Shown here piece after piece: positions 9,546-21,320 of a DNA stretch of 64,000 nucleotides. The stretch is from contig NC_090034.1 of the NCBI RefSeq assembly GCF_037176765.1, positions 25,489,375 through 25,553,374 on the forward strand. The letters are read 5' to 3'. This stretch comes from Anolis sagrei (lineage: Eukaryota > Chordata > Lepidosauria > Squamata > Anolidae). The position numbers and the translations under genes were made by a program. The notes under the pieces are model-generated. The model saw only the letters and a list, made by a program, of their open reading frames with translations. It did no database searches and was not told the DNA's origin. Positions within the stretch are counted from its first letter, which is position 1; each line of letters starts with the position of its first letter.

Positions 9546-10808
9546 TCTAAAACAAGTCATGCCAGACTAATCTTATCTCTTTTTTCGATAGATTTGCAAG
9601 CTTGGTAGATGCAAGGAATGCTGTGGATGGAGCATATCTTGATTTCAGTAATGTCTTCAACAAAGTCCCCCATGACCTTCTTGCAAGCAAACTGGTCCAA
9701 TGTGGGCTAGGCAAGGCTGCTCGTACATGGATCTGTAATGGGATAAGCGACCAAATGGGTGCTTCTCCCCAATGGTTCCTGGAAAGAAGTGACTATTTCG
9801 TGCATAGAGAGGGTTCAGTCCTGGGTCCAGCTCTGTTCAGGATCTTTATTAATGACTTGGATGAAAGTTTAGAGGGCATGCTGATTAAGTTTGCAATGAC
9901 AGCAAATTAGGAGGGATAGCTAATACTCCAGAGGACAGGGTCAGAATGAGAAGGGCCTTAACAGACGAGAGCTGATTGGCTAAAACTAACACAATGAATT
10001 TCAACAAGGATAAATGCAAGATACTTCACTTAGGCAGAAAAAAATGAAATGCAAAGATACAGGATGGGTGACGCCTGGCTCGACAACAGAGTCTCATGTG
10101 AAAAAGATCTTGGAGTCTTCGTGGGGAACAAGTTGAACATGAGACAAGAGTGTGATGCAGCAGCTCAAAAAGCCAATGGGATTTTGAGCTACATCAGAAG
10201 AAGTCTAGTGTCCAGATCGAGGGACGTCATGGTGGCTCTCTGTTCAACTTTGATCAGACCGTGTTACCTGGAATCATACTGTGTCCAATTCTGGGCAAAG
10301 CAATTTAAAAGAGATATTGACTCCAAGCTGGAAGGTGTCCAGAGGAAAAGGGTGACTAAAATGATCAAAAGTCTGGAGACCATGAATAACCCCTCTGAGG
10401 AACATCTTAAAGAGCTTGGTCTGTTTAGCCTGCAGAAGAGAAGGCTGAGAGGAGACATGGCAGCCATGTATCAATATGTGAAAGGATGCCATAAGGAAGA
10501 GGGGGAAGACTTCCTTTCTGCTGCCCTGGAGACCTGGACTCAATGGAGCAATGGGTTCAAATTACAGGAGAGGAGATTCCATTGAACATGAGAAAGAACT
10601 TCCTGAGAGTAAGAAGAGCTGTTCAGCAGTGGAACTCTCTGCCTCAGAGTCTAATGGAAGCTTCTTCCTTGGAGGCTTCTAAACAGAAGCTGGATAGCCT
10701 TCTCTCGGGGATGCTTTGATGGTGCTTTTTCTGCATGACAGCAAAAGGGGGTTGAACTAGATGGTCCATGTGGTCTTTTCCAACTCTATTATTCTATGAT
10801 TCTATGAG
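9546..10808 (+). mobile_element. CR1 LINE, 5'-truncated, 3' end complete
   Basis: Translations at 9602-9910 and 10049-10585 carry CR1 RT and post-RT motifs: FNKVPHDLLASKL, GSVLGPALFRIFINDL, DNRVSCEKDLGVFV, RDIDSKLEGVQR, ATMIKSLE-like wording and the final rrfhlnmrknf region. It ends in the diagnostic (ATTCTATG)n octamers at about 10790-10806. Frameshifts separate the two frames. Confidence 0.93.
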
Positions 10809-10837
10809 CCAACTGTGCCACTTCCTGGAGCAATCAG

Positions 10838-11200
10838 CTCTGAGGCTAGTGGTCCATGCCTTGGTTGCATCCCGTTTGGAGAGGAGCCCCCAGTGGTGCA
10901 ATGGGTTAAACTCTTGTGCTGGCAGGACTGCTGACGAAAAGGTCGGCAATTCAAATCCGGGGAGTGGGGTGAGCTCCCGTCTGTCAGCTCCAACTTCTCA
11001 TGTGGGGACATGAGAGAAGCCTACCATGGGGTGATAAAACATCTGGGCATCCCCCTGGGCAACATCCTTGCAAACAGCCAATTCTCTCACACCAGAAGCC
11101 ACTTGCAGTTTCTCAAGCTGCTCCTAACACACACACACACACACACAAATCCCGTTTGGATGCCTGTCATGTGCTCTGCACTGAGCTGCCTTTGGGAACT
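10838..11200 (+). mobile_element. L2 fragment hosting a SINE
   Basis: The flanks of the SINE, gtggtccatgccttggttgc and ctgagctgcctttggga, align with L2 codons for VVHALVTSRLDYCNALYVGLP-like sequence. Similarity fades after about 11200. Confidence 0.6.
10881..11148 (+). mobile_element. tRNA-derived SINE (family A) with 12-bp TSD
   Basis: The head has pol III A/B-box-like sequence (gtgcaatgggttaaac; attcaaatccgg). The body contains gagagaagcctaccatgg, and the tail ends ttgcagtttctcaagctgct plus a CA run. ATCCCGTTTGGA is duplicated at 10869-10880 and 11149-11160. Related copies are at 52156, 56344 and 58655. Confidence 0.88.
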
Positions 11201-11390
11201 TTGGGAGTTCTTAGAAACAGTCGGGCTGCCTGGCAGGGAATTGTCGACGGCTGCACAGTCCTTTGAGGGGGGTCTCTCTCACCACCAGCGGATGCAACAG
11301 TGCTGGAATGACCAGTATCCACCCATCCAATGCGCTGTTTTTGCCACAAGACTATCACAACATAAAGCACTGTTTACCACACCCTACCAG

Positions 11391-11735
11391 AATCATAGAA
11401 TCATAGAATCAAAGAGTTGGAAGAGACCTCATGGGCCATCCAGTCCAACCCCCTGCCAAGAAGCAGGAATATTGCATTCAAATCACCCCTGACAGATGGC
11501 CATCCAGCCTCTGTTTAAAAGCTTCCAAAGAAGGAGCCTCCACCACACTCCGGGGCAGAGAGTTCCACTGCTGAACGGCTCTCACAGTCAGGAAGTTCTT
11601 CCTCATGTTCAGATGGAATCTCCTCTCTTGTAGTTTGAAGCCATTGTTCCGCGTCCTAGTCTCCAGGGAAGCAGAAAACAAGCTTGCTCCCTCCTCCCTG
11701 TGGCCTCCTCTCACATATTTATACAGTCAACGGAC
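11391..11735 (-). mobile_element. CR1 3' end
   Basis: It begins with octamer-like atcatagaatcatagaatc and continues through the reverse complement of the CR1 C-terminal coding end and 3' UTR (gatggccatccagcctctg; ggaagttcttcctcatg). It is well preserved. Confidence 0.9.
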
Positions 11736-11786
11736 ATGGCTCCCGATCGGCTGACCCTGTTCCTTCTCAGTTGCCGTGGTTGCACA

Positions 11787-12245
11787 GGGGCAGCGGTAGC
11801 ACAGCGGGTTAAACTGCTAGCTGCAGGAAAGCTGCTGACCTAAAGGTTGGCAGTTTTAAACCACAAGCCAGGCTCAGTACCCAACTGTCAGCTCTAGTTT
11901 CTGCCAACCTAGCAGTTTGAAAGCATGCAATACTAGTAGATCAATAGGTACCACCTCAGCGGTAAAAGAGTGCCCTATGCAGACATGCTGGCAACACAAT
12001 TGGAGATGTCTATGGACAAGAGGCTCCTCAGCATGGAAAAATGGAACAAGAGCGCCTCCCCATTGCTGGAGTTGAGCATTGCCTCCAGACGCCGGAGATG
12101 GAAAACAGGGAAGGTCTTTACCGTTGTCTGTGTTGTATGTCATCCTTCACTGTGTGTGCAAGGCACTGAATGTTTGCCTCATATGTGTATTGTAATCTGC
12201 TCTGAGTCCCTCCAGGGAGATAAAGCAGACTATAAGTAAAGTGTA
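11787..12245 (+). mobile_element. Sauria-type SINE with LINE-like 3' extension
   Basis: The tRNA-like head (ggtagcacagcgggttaaac) is followed by the body phrases ctgccaacctagcagtttg and agatcaataggtacca. The end matches a LINE-type tail (gtaatctgctctgagtcc). Copies occur at 21005, 45962, 57790 and 62652, and in reverse at 15690, 29880, 40275, 41325 and 51935. Confidence 0.82.
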
Positions 12246-12439
12246 TTATTATTGTATTATCGAAGGCTTTCATGGCCAGAATCACTGAGTTGTTGTAGGT
12301 TTTTCAGGCTCTATGGCCATGTTCTAGAAGCACTCTCTCCTGACATTTTGACATTTTGCCTCCAACTATGGCAGGCATCCTCAGAGGTTATGAGGTCTGT
12401 TGAAAGCTAGGAATCTATATATATAAATTTGTTAGGGGC

Positions 12440-13222
12440 ATCCAATGAGGAAACAAAACTCAAAAACCCCCCAACGAAACTTAACCAAAATTCCCATGCC
12501 CATAACACAACCCACAAGGTACAAACATATCTACTCAAAATGAAAAACAACACAACACACTCACAAAACGGCAAAACAACAACACTCAAAAATCCCCCAA
12601 CGAAACTTAACCAAAATCCCTGTGCCCATAACACAACCCACAAGGTACAAACATATCTACTCAAAATGAAAAACAACACAACAACACACTCACAAAACGG
12701 CAAAACAACAAAACTCAAAAATCCCCCAACGAAACTTAACTAAAATCCCCGTGCCCATAACACAACCCACAAGGTACAAACATATCTACTCAAAATGAAA
12801 AACAACACAACAACACACTCACAAAACAGCAAAACAACAAAACTCAAAAATCCCCCAACGAAACTTAACCAAAATCCCTGTGCCCATAACATAACCCACA
12901 AGGTACAAACATACCTACTCAAAATGAAAAACAACACAGCAACACACTCACAAAACGGCAAAACAACAAAACTCAAAAATCCCCCAACGAAACTTAACTA
13001 AAATCCCCGTGCCCATAACACAACCCACAAGGTACAAACACATCTACTCAAAATGAAAAACAACACAACAACACACTCACAAGACGGCAAAACAACAAAA
13101 CTCAAAAAAGCCCCAACGAAACTTAACCAAAATTCCCATGCCCATAACACAACCCACAAGGTACAAACACATCTACTCAAAATGAAAAACAACACAACAC
13201 GCTCACAAAACGGCAAAACAAC
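12440..13222. repeat. 129-bp tandem repeat, about 6 copies
   Basis: Each unit contains cccaacgaaacttaac, cataacacaacccacaagg and ctactcaaaatgaaaaac. Successive starts near 12471, 12599, 12728, 12858, 12986 and 13114 give a period of 128-130. As 129 is 3 times 43, open frames persist through units on both strands without coding meaning. Confidence 0.93.
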
Positions 13223-13329
13223 TGAGCATGCGCATTGGCACCCAGCCGCAAGTTCCATCGCGCGCGCACATGGCCTTCCGGCCAACGTTCCCTCTGCGGA
13301 AACCATGCCCACTCCAAGCCCCGCCGCGC

Positions 13330-13580
13330 CGCTTCCCGCACACACACACACCCTGCCGCACACACACACACAACCTCATGCTCCATCACTCCCCCCACCG
13401 CCACACACACACGCAACCCCACTCCCCCGCCGCTGCACACACACACGCAACCCCACTCCCCCCGCCGCCGCATACACACACGCAACCCCACGCTCCATCA
13501 CTCCCCCCACCGCCACACACACACGCAACCCCACTCCCCCCGCCGCTGCACACACACACGCAACCCCAGGCTCCATCACT
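13330..13580. repeat. CA/CCG-rich minisatellite
   Basis: Alternating cacacacacacgcaacccc and ctccccccgccgctg blocks of about 38 bp are arranged in a looser higher-order pattern that includes gctccatcactcccc. Confidence 0.85.
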
Positions 13581-13654
13581 CCCCTGCCCCAATCTTACCT
13601 CCTTTTACTTCAGGCCACCTCCAAACCCCACCCCGCCCCTTCCCGCCCTGTCAA

Positions 13655-13965
13655 AATCTAGGAAAGACAGGAAGGAAGGAAAGAAGGAAGAAAGAGAAAG
13701 GGGGGTAAAAAAAAGGGGGGAAGGAAGGAAAGTTAGAGGAAGAAGAAAAGAAAAGAAAAGGAAAGATGGAAGGAAAGAAAAGAGAGACAGCAGAAGAGAA
13801 AGAAAAAGGGGGAAGGAAGGAAAGAGAGAGAAAGAAGAGGAGAAGGAAAGATGGGAAGGAAGGAAGGAAGGAAAGGAAGGGAGGGAGGGAGGGAGGGAGG
13901 GAAAGAAGGAAAGAAAGAGGGAAGATTGGCCACAGCAACACGTGGCGGGTAAAGGTTGTTATTTC

Positions 13966-14007
<42 letters not shown>
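13655..14007. repeat. Polypurine (GGAA)n tract and (ATT)n microsatellite
   Basis: 13655-13925 is almost entirely purine on the plus strand (GGAA, GAAA, GGGA units). 13964-14007 is (ATT)n. A further polypurine stretch follows at about 14105-14285. Confidence 0.95.
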
Positions 14008-14604
14008 GCTATTGTTCCTATGAGACTCTTTTAGGGGGAATGGGAGAGGTGTCAGGTCCCAGAGGCAATGCACTGCATTATTGTTATTGTTATGATGGTG
14101 GTGAAATAAAAGGAAATAAAAAGAGAAAGAAGGAAGCAAACAGGGAGGGAAGAAAGGCAAAGGAAGAAAGGGGGAGGGAATGAAGGAAAGAGAGAAGGAT
14201 GAAACCAAGTAGTGAAAGAAGGAAAGAAAGAAAGAGGTAGAGAAGGAAGAAAGTAGAGAAAGGGGGAGGAAAAGGGGGAAGGAATAGATAGGGACCTCTC
14301 TTTCGTAATAGTCCAGATATCTACCTCAACTTTGATAAGTTTTACTATAGGCCACAGCAACGCGTGGCAGGGCACAGCTAGTATATATGTATATATATAT
14401 ATACACACATACATACATATATGTGTGTGTGTGTGTCTGTGTGTGTGTGTCTGTGTATGTGTGTGTCTGTTTATATATCTGTGAAATGTCCAGGGTTTGA
14501 GAAAGAACTCTTGTCTGTTGGAGCAAGTTATGAACGTTTCAATTGGCCACCTTGATTAGCATTTGATGGCCTGACAGTTTTTAGGTAGCACATTCAAGCA
14601 CAGG

Positions 14605-15685
14605 AGTTTGAGCTTCTGGAAATTACTTATTTTATTTTTAAAGGGATCAGTTACTTTCCACGGAATTCTCAATTATTATTATTTCTACCTTCTCCAGAAA
14701 GTTAACTCAACAAAACACTCATTACCAAATTATCGCTCTTGTTGTTACTATGGTGGCACTGACAAATATGGCTAAATACTCTCTATTTCTCTCAAGTGGC
14801 CAGCTCAAAAATGGCCGATTGAAAATGATAGGAAAAGCGCAAAAGGCATTTCAAAGTCATGTTTCCCTGCCTCGTACTAGGGTTTCATGGACGCACCTTT
14901 CCTATTCCTACCTAAAGGTGCTAGGATTGTTTCTGGGACTTCCTGCATGCCACACACACACACAAACATATATTGCCATTTCAGAATGCAGATGAATTGC
15001 ATGGAACTGGATTATGTGAGTTTACCCTGCATCGTATGTGTTGGAAATAGCAACCTTCTACAAACCTTCTATACTAGTTATTTGTTATGTATATAATTCA
15101 GATTGCTTGCAATATTGTATATGTGTATATTGATGTGCAGTATTCACTTAACTCTGTGTTGTTTGAGGTTGTGGAAGGGACTGTAGACCATGTGATCAGA
15201 TCTGGGACTATTCAGACTGAGACTCCATTTTAGAAGTCAATATTGTTTTGAATAGTTAGTTGTGTTTAGGTTGTCTTCAGTTTTGCATTAAGAGAGTATG
15301 CATTAGACATAAAACAGAGAAGAGATTGCAACAGAATGCCTTAGAGAACCTACTGGTTAAACTTTCAATTGATAACCAATGAACCTGTATGCTGGATACA
15401 TGAAGTTTGTATGTAAACCAAATATCTTACTTTTAATGAAGACTACTTATTTTTGTCTCTTGAGATCATGATTTAAAACCAAGTATATTTTATGGGAGAG
15501 TAGATGTTTTAGGCAACTGAAATAACACTTCTGAAGATTTGCTTTATATTTTGTGCATTGGCATAATCTTTGTTCCTAACAGTTCAAAGAGATTACCAGT
15601 CTAACAACTGAGAAACCTAAGTGCCATTATACAATTAACAAAGTCAGACAGTACATAAACCGAGGTAAAGGCTTATCATTTTTTT
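14605..15685. other. Intergenic stretch without recognised genes
   Basis: Short open frames only, with no family motifs. Wording near 15390-15430 (gtttgtatgtaaacc) faintly resembles repeat A at 7.9 and 9.3 kb, so an old shared repeat is possible. Confidence 0.45.
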
Positions 15686-15689
15686 CCAT

Positions 15690-15905
15690 CTTTGGCATCT
15701 GGAGGCTGTGCTTGACTCCAGCCATGGGGAAGTGCTGTTGCTCCATGTCTGCATGGGCATGTTTTATTACCTCCTCACCAAAATGGTATTTATTTATCTA
15801 CTCAAATTGCTGTTTTCGAACTGCTAGGTAAGCAGAAGCTGGGCTGACACCCCAGCCCAGGCTTGAACTGCCCTACCTTTAAATCGGCAAGATTTTGTGA
15901 AGCAG
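15690..15905 (-). mobile_element. Sauria-type SINE fragment
   Basis: The reverse complement gives the SINE body (gcttctgcttacctagcag, gtagataaataaat) and the tail wording ctccagatgccaaagatgg. Confidence 0.65.
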
Positions 15906-16669
15906 ATATATACCACTAAAGAAAAGATGAACTCAACCAAGGAAAAGGGTTATGATCATTTCAAATGGTAATGAATGCCAATTAATCTCCAAAAGGTCAA
16001 GCTTCCAAAGGGCTTTGGAGATTCTGGTTTTCCAAAAGGTTATGATCTCAAAGGTCATCCTTTCCCCCAAAATATGGCAGTGTAGATCCAGCAACAGAGA
16101 CATGCAATAAAAGAAACAGACCAGTGATTCTACTGCACTCCTAAAGCTTACTCCTCATAGCCCTCCAAAGTGAAAACGGATGGCTTTTTGCAACATCATG
16201 ATGCCCAGCCCTACATTGAAGCAGAAGGGTTTGCTTAGGTGGCAAAGGCCAAGTGATTGCAGAAATATGTTGAAAGAGAGTCCCATCTGGTGTGCCCTGT
16301 GCCCCCGCCATTGGCTCACAGACTTCAGGTCCAGTGGAGGACATACACCTCATTGCAGCAATGGCAGGAAAGACAGCTGCCGGTTGAGTTTCATCTGCAC
16401 ACAATACAGTTGTGGAGATGGGGCCACCCTGTGGTTCACCCTATGAAGGAGAAGACTGCCTGGGGAACACAGCGGCTTCTTGGAACAGAGGCTGGAAAAG
16501 GACAGGGACCTTGGGAAATGCAGAGCAGCCCTTCAGCATGGGATTTCTCCCTCTGGACACAGCAAGAGGTCACCAGCCTTCTTCCTCTGCTAACTTCACA
16601 CTCCATTTGCTGGGAAACAGAGTGTCTAACCTTGTCTCCCTAAGGAAAGGGTCAGCTGACGACAAACGA

Positions 16670-16742
16670 CATTCCTATGGCTATACAACCAAAAAAAACC
16701 TCACAACAAACCAATGATTCCAGCCATGAAAGCCTTCAACAA
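16670..16742 (+). mobile_element. U1 repeat end fragment
   Basis: It contains ccagccatgaaagccttcaa, the shared end of the U1 family, and a decayed form of the preceding block. The neighbouring 15905-16665 and 16745-17025 hold nothing recognised. Confidence 0.6.
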
Positions 16743-17029
16743 AACATTCCTATTGCCATAAACTTGCCAGTTTCCTGCAGGAAGAACTCTGTAGCAGGAG
16801 TTTCTCTCCAATTCCCATCCGGGATGAATTATTGGCTCTCTTCTTGGATTTCCAGGGCGAGCAGCAGCTTTTACAGGAGGCACCTTATTTTCCCTCCATG
16901 GAAGCAGTGTGCCAGCAAACATCAACCTGAGACTGGTGCCAGGCCCTTTGCTATTGAGGACTTCATGCATACGGCAACTACTCAGTCTGTTCATTGGCTC
17001 CAGAAGCGGAGAGGCAAAGGGTCACCACT

Positions 17030-17410
17030 TCTGCACAGAGAATCATTGGTTGCCCTCTTTCTCCCCTCTCTGGAAGGACTTTATAGGTCCCCTGCAGCCT
17101 TAAGAAAACTCAGAGCATTCTTAAGGACCCATCTCACCCTGGATATCCTCTTTTTCTTTTCTTTTCTTTTTTAATTATTACCATCTGGCTGATGGTACAG
17201 GGTGACAAAGGCAAGGACAAACAGACCGAGAGATAGCCTTTATCCTAGGGCTGTGAATATATCGAACTCCATGGTTTCACATTAATGTGGCACTGAGAGC
17301 TGTGCAGTGGGAGTGGGAGTGTGGAGGGATGGGGATATTGTATTGTGATATGTGCTGGGGAAGGCATTTAATTTTGTTGTACAATGTACAATGATAATAA
17401 AGTTATCTAG
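17030..17410 (+). mobile_element. LINE 3' end, possibly Rex1/Babar-like
   Basis: Translation in pieces gives a conserved LINE C-terminal pattern (a RTHLTLD-like segment, LLPSG, then KARTNRPRDSLYPRAV). The 3' end ttgtacaatgtacaatgata plus ataaag resembles the tail of such LINEs. Frames are broken. The clade is tentative. Confidence 0.5.
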
Positions 17411-17868
17411 ATTATGTACTTTGCCAAGACTGAACACTTTGGTCAAACTCCTGAAATATTGGAAAGGTGAGACATCAGCCATGAAACAACCATCACTTCC
17501 CTATCTCACAAGAGTGGGTGCAATTGCATTGATCAAAGGAGAATTAGAATGCGGGTTACGGAGATCTGTGGTTTCCTAGTGGTGCCTCTCATTTATCCCT
17601 CTCAATCATCGCATAATGCTGCCTTTCTATTTTTTCCTCCTTAAGTGTGAGAGGAAGGATAATTAATCTCTCCTAAACTATGCGTGCTTTTATACACTCT
17701 ACAACTGCAGCTCCCATCATCCCTGGCCAATGGTGAAGGATGCTAGGAGCCAGGATCAACAAACTGCATTGGGAGAGTCTGATAAATAAATCCCCAACTG
17801 GCCACTCCTGTCTTCTTTTGCTTCCCGATGGCCAGACTATTTGTCCCCCAAGGATCTTCAAGACTTAC

Positions 17869-17883
17869 CTGTATATATGCCAT
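17869..17883 (-). CDS. SYT17: Candidate alternative first coding exon of SYT17 (MAYIQ form)
   Basis: The minus strand reads ATG GCA TAT ATA CAG and then GTAAGT, a near-ideal donor. The translation MAYIQ equals the first five residues I recall for mammalian SYT17, and the ATG context is AAGATGG, shared with the 7.6-kb candidate. It lies about 10 kb upstream of that one, in DNA that is not CpG-rich, so it might be a distal tissue-specific first exon. Both exons would splice in the same phase (0) to the same exon 2. If only one is real, this one matches the protein better while the other has the better promoter context. Confidence 0.55.
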
Positions 17884-17889
17884 CTTCAG

Positions 17890-20800
17890 CAGGTTTCCTA
17901 TCAGTCCTTGGTGTGTTTTGACCATGGCACCTTTCATTTTTGCTCTCGACCACCAACATCGGCGTGCTTGATTTGTTCAATAAGGTGGGCCATCCCTTCT
18001 TGTCTCCCATCCTCTCTCCTTCTTTCTCGGCAGCTTGGTGTCCTTTCCCGTTGGCACTTCTTGCTGGAAAGAGCTCTGCTTTGGGGTCCGTCCCTCCGAT
18101 CCTCATTGCATGCTGTGCGGATGGCTTTCTCTACTGGAAAGGATGGACTTTTTTTCCAGCTTGTCACTTGACATGTGATTTATGAACACACACACACATG
18201 CACGTTTTCTTTCTTATGTTTGGCAAGCAGTAAAGTTCTCCCAGTTTAGTTATGCAGAAGCAAGTGCATTTTTAGTTACTTGGATCCTTTTCTTTCAGTA
18301 CATCTTTGCTTGAAATGTGCATGTGTTTTTTTGGCGGGGGGGGGGGGGGATATCATTTTCAAACCCAATGATGTTATCTGGAGGAAGCATCTCCTGGAAG
18401 CGGAAACATCCATCTGTTTGTTGGCAGTAGGAGAAGTTGCCAAAGAGCAACACGTGGGAGAGCCAATGCATCGAGGGAGAAGGCTTTCGAGGTGGAGGAA
18501 AGGGAATTTATTATAAATTAAACAAGAAGTACATAATACCCTTACAGCAAATTCTCACAATTAATACATGGAGAATGACCTGACCTGGGCAGAGGAAATA
18601 CCAGACAGTTGGCATTCAGCCTTATCAAGTCCAATAAAGAGAAGTATTGTAGAAAAGAACCAGAGGTTGATAGTTATCTGATACTTGAGATGCTCTCTGG
18701 CAGAATATTGGAAACATTGGTGTTGTAGCTCGGCAGCAGTCACAGCAGCCAAAGGCTGATGGGTTCACTGATGACTTAGAGTTGGAAGGGATTGTGTGCT
18801 TTCCTAGGATTCATAGTGATACAAACCAAGGGAATGATACAGGCCAAGAAAACAAAAGTGCTTCAGATAGTGATGTGGGCCCAAAGAATATAATTACCTC
18901 TGAGCCTCAAGGTCACTCACAGGAGTTGGAATCATCCTCCCTAGATAAGGGGTTGAGCAAAGACAAATTGACAGGAAGCTCTCATGGGAAAGCACCTGGT
19001 GATATAGACCTGAGCAAGGAATCATGCTGGCAAATTAGGGCAGATAGCTAGCTTCATAGATCAACACGACTTAGTGGGAAATAGAAATTTTATGGCAGAT
19101 GTAATGATTTCATGTCTGTTTATTAAGAGCTAACATACACAATGACTTCAGTCCAGGCAACGTAGCATTCAAGTTAGAAGCTAGGCCCGAGTTCTCTGGT
19201 TCATGTTTCAAACCTTGGTCTTGGATTTAAGTATCCTGGGAGTTTTTCCAAGTTCTTGTCTTGTATTCCTGTTTCAGTTTTGCTAAGCATATCTTCTGCC
19301 TGTGGACTTAAGCTAACTTTGTGTTTTGGGACTACTTTTGGACTGTGTTATCTTTGGATTTATAAGAGACAATTAATTTCCTGTTTGGTTATCATCTATT
19401 GCTGACCCTTTTGGATTATACACCTTATATCTTAATACCTGATTGTTCCATATACCTTTTATGTGTTTTTTTTTACAATAAACGGTTTGCTTATACTCAG
19501 GACTCTTGTGTGGTGCTGTGGTCATCAGTGGGGTGCAACTACTGATTTTTGTGAACTGCGATTCCCAGACTCCCCCATCACATGCTGGCTACAGAACCAT
19601 GGCCATCGCATTGTATGGTCTATGTGGAACTGAAAGGGTGAATACAGGTTGCATGTAGGTTTTGTCAGTGTAAAATTAATGTATAGTGTATGTTTAAAAG
19701 TAATTTTATGTACAATGGCTGTGATTGTAACAGGATTGTATTGCCAGAGAGTATTCTGCTACAGAAAGGGTTAAACAGTAGAGTTAATAAGCTGTGAAGA
19801 TGTGACCCTGAGCGTTACCTTGAGCGAGTAGGGAGGATACAGAGATAAGTCATTATAGCTTCAGTGAGTGTGTTCATCCTTCCTTCTTGTTCCTGTCTGT
19901 CTACTGATGGTGTATGCTGTATGTGTGAGCTGCTTAGTCTGTTTGTTTTTGTTGAAAATGTAATACAAATGTCTGGTTGCTGTTGACACGATAAATAAAA
20001 ATAAAATAAGTAAAGCTAAATATCTGTTTTATACTGAAGTGTCAAGCATCCATTTCTTCAGAGCTTCAAAAGCTGCTACAGCACTCTGATAGGTTTGAGA
20101 GGGTGAAGATGTTCAGCTGAGGAAGGGTATAGGGGAGCTTTCTTGGCACCCCTTGTGACCGGTCAGTGATTATATGGGCCAGGAGAACAGAGCTACATCT
20201 ATCATTGCCCAGCTGTCATTTTTCAGTAATGCATAATAAGACGATACTGAGTCATATTCAATATCGCTTTGCACAACATCTCTAAAAATACTTATACTTG
20301 GACAACCCAAAACGAGTGAATGCAGAGTGGGCATGCTCAGTGCCTGTGGCGCATGAACGGTTGAAGGAGTGGGAATAGGAATAGAATAGCATAGAAAGAG
20401 CCAAGCTGCTGTTTTCCTTATGTATGGACTATAGTGCCAACTCCTAGCGTACTCAAATTTAGAGTCCAGACCACGGATAAGAGAATCCATGCCCGGCGAG
20501 CATTCAGTTTAAACCAAAATAGACCAGGACAGAGACATCACTCGCCAGGCTGCAGACAAGCCACAGAGGTATATTTGATCTGGCTAGAAAGGATACAGCA
20601 TAAAGCAGGAATACAGAGACACGAGGTTTTATACATTTCATAGCCATTCAAATCTCCTGCTCCCTTCCCTGATTGGCCAAGAAAGGGGTTGGTTTGGATC
20701 CGCACCTGTGTCAATATTTGGAAATGCTAATGAGTTTCCAATTGGTTTAATTGTCCACTTCCAGGTGATGGGGAAATGTTTTGAGGAAAACAAAAGGTGA

Positions 20801-20995
20801 GATATCCCGGGGACAAAAGGTGAAGATCTCTTGAATCAAGCCTTGGATTTGAAATAAAGAAATCCACAAATATATCTCTTCCAAGCTCCTGTTTCTGCAG
20901 TAAGCAATATCTCAGCCCAAGTGAGATTCTCGGCTGGGCAAACATCAGCTTAATACCCTTGGGTGCTATTCATCTGGTCCTGGAGACCTGAATTT
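17890..20995. other. Long intergenic stretch, no gene recognised
   Basis: This holds a G run at about 18339, an A+T-rich noncoding segment, and repeat-like wording near 19480 (caataaacggtttgc) and 19985 (gacacgataaataaaa) that suggests ends of dispersed repeats. No protein motif was found. A stretch near 20500-20990 has the look of an old noncoding repeat; I could not assign it. Confidence 0.45.
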
Positions 20996-21004
20996 ATTTA
21001 TTTA

Positions 21005-21320
21005 GACTAGCCAGGGGCCACAGCTAGCACAGTGGGTTAAACCGCCAGCTGCAGAAAATCTTGTTCAAAGCCACGGGTTGGGATGAGCTCCTGCCATCAG
21101 CCCTAGCTTCTGCTTACCTAGAAGTTTGAAAACAGTAATGTGCGTAGATCAATAGGTACTGCTTTGGCGGGAAGGTAAAGGCATCCATGAAGACGTGCCA
21201 GCAATTTGATCAGGAAGGCATCCATGGACAATAGGCTCCTTGGTATGGAAAATGGAACAACAGCACCTCCTCATGGCCAAGCTGAGCACAGCCTGTTGAG
21301 CGCTGTTGCGCTGTTGGGAG
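21005..21320 (+). mobile_element. Sauria-type SINE, degraded
   Basis: The head ctagcacagtgggttaaac, body tagatcaataggtactgc and terminal LINE-like wording match the family. The middle is decayed. Confidence 0.75.

Larger units (their letters stand above)
12414..14381 (+). mobile_element. Nonautonomous Helitron about 2 kb long
   Basis: The 5' end is TCTATATATATAAATTTG. The 3' end has the hairpin GCCACAGCAACGCGTGGC at 14351-14368 and CTAG at 14378-14381. Bases A before and T after fit the Helitron target. A second hairpin copy (gccacagcaacacgtggc) lies inside at about 13930, so the element may be a fusion of two. The interior holds a 129-bp tandem array, a CA/CCG minisatellite and a long GGAA tract. 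No Rep or helicase motif is seen. Confidence 0.8.
12250..14600 (+). mobile_element. U1 repeat split by a Helitron
   Basis: The left part (12250-12413) has tatcgaaggctttcatggcc and ggcatcctcagaggttatg. The right part (about 14455-14600) resumes with ttatatatctgtgaaatgtc and ccaccttgattagcattt, exactly the order seen uninterrupted at 26893-27230 and 28175-28505. The Helitron and a TA/GT microsatellite lie between. Confidence 0.8.

Noticed and set aside
12429-13210. Series of about 100-codon frames on both strands
   Set aside because: Artefact of the 129-bp unit being a multiple of three.
13228-14034. 268-codon frame through CA and GGAA repeats
   Set aside because: Low-complexity translation of microsatellite DNA.
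20500-20990. Possible old long terminal repeat or other noncoding repeat
   Set aside because: No clear ends, no flanking duplication and no linked coding sequence, so no family assigned. The same applies to 28985-29640.
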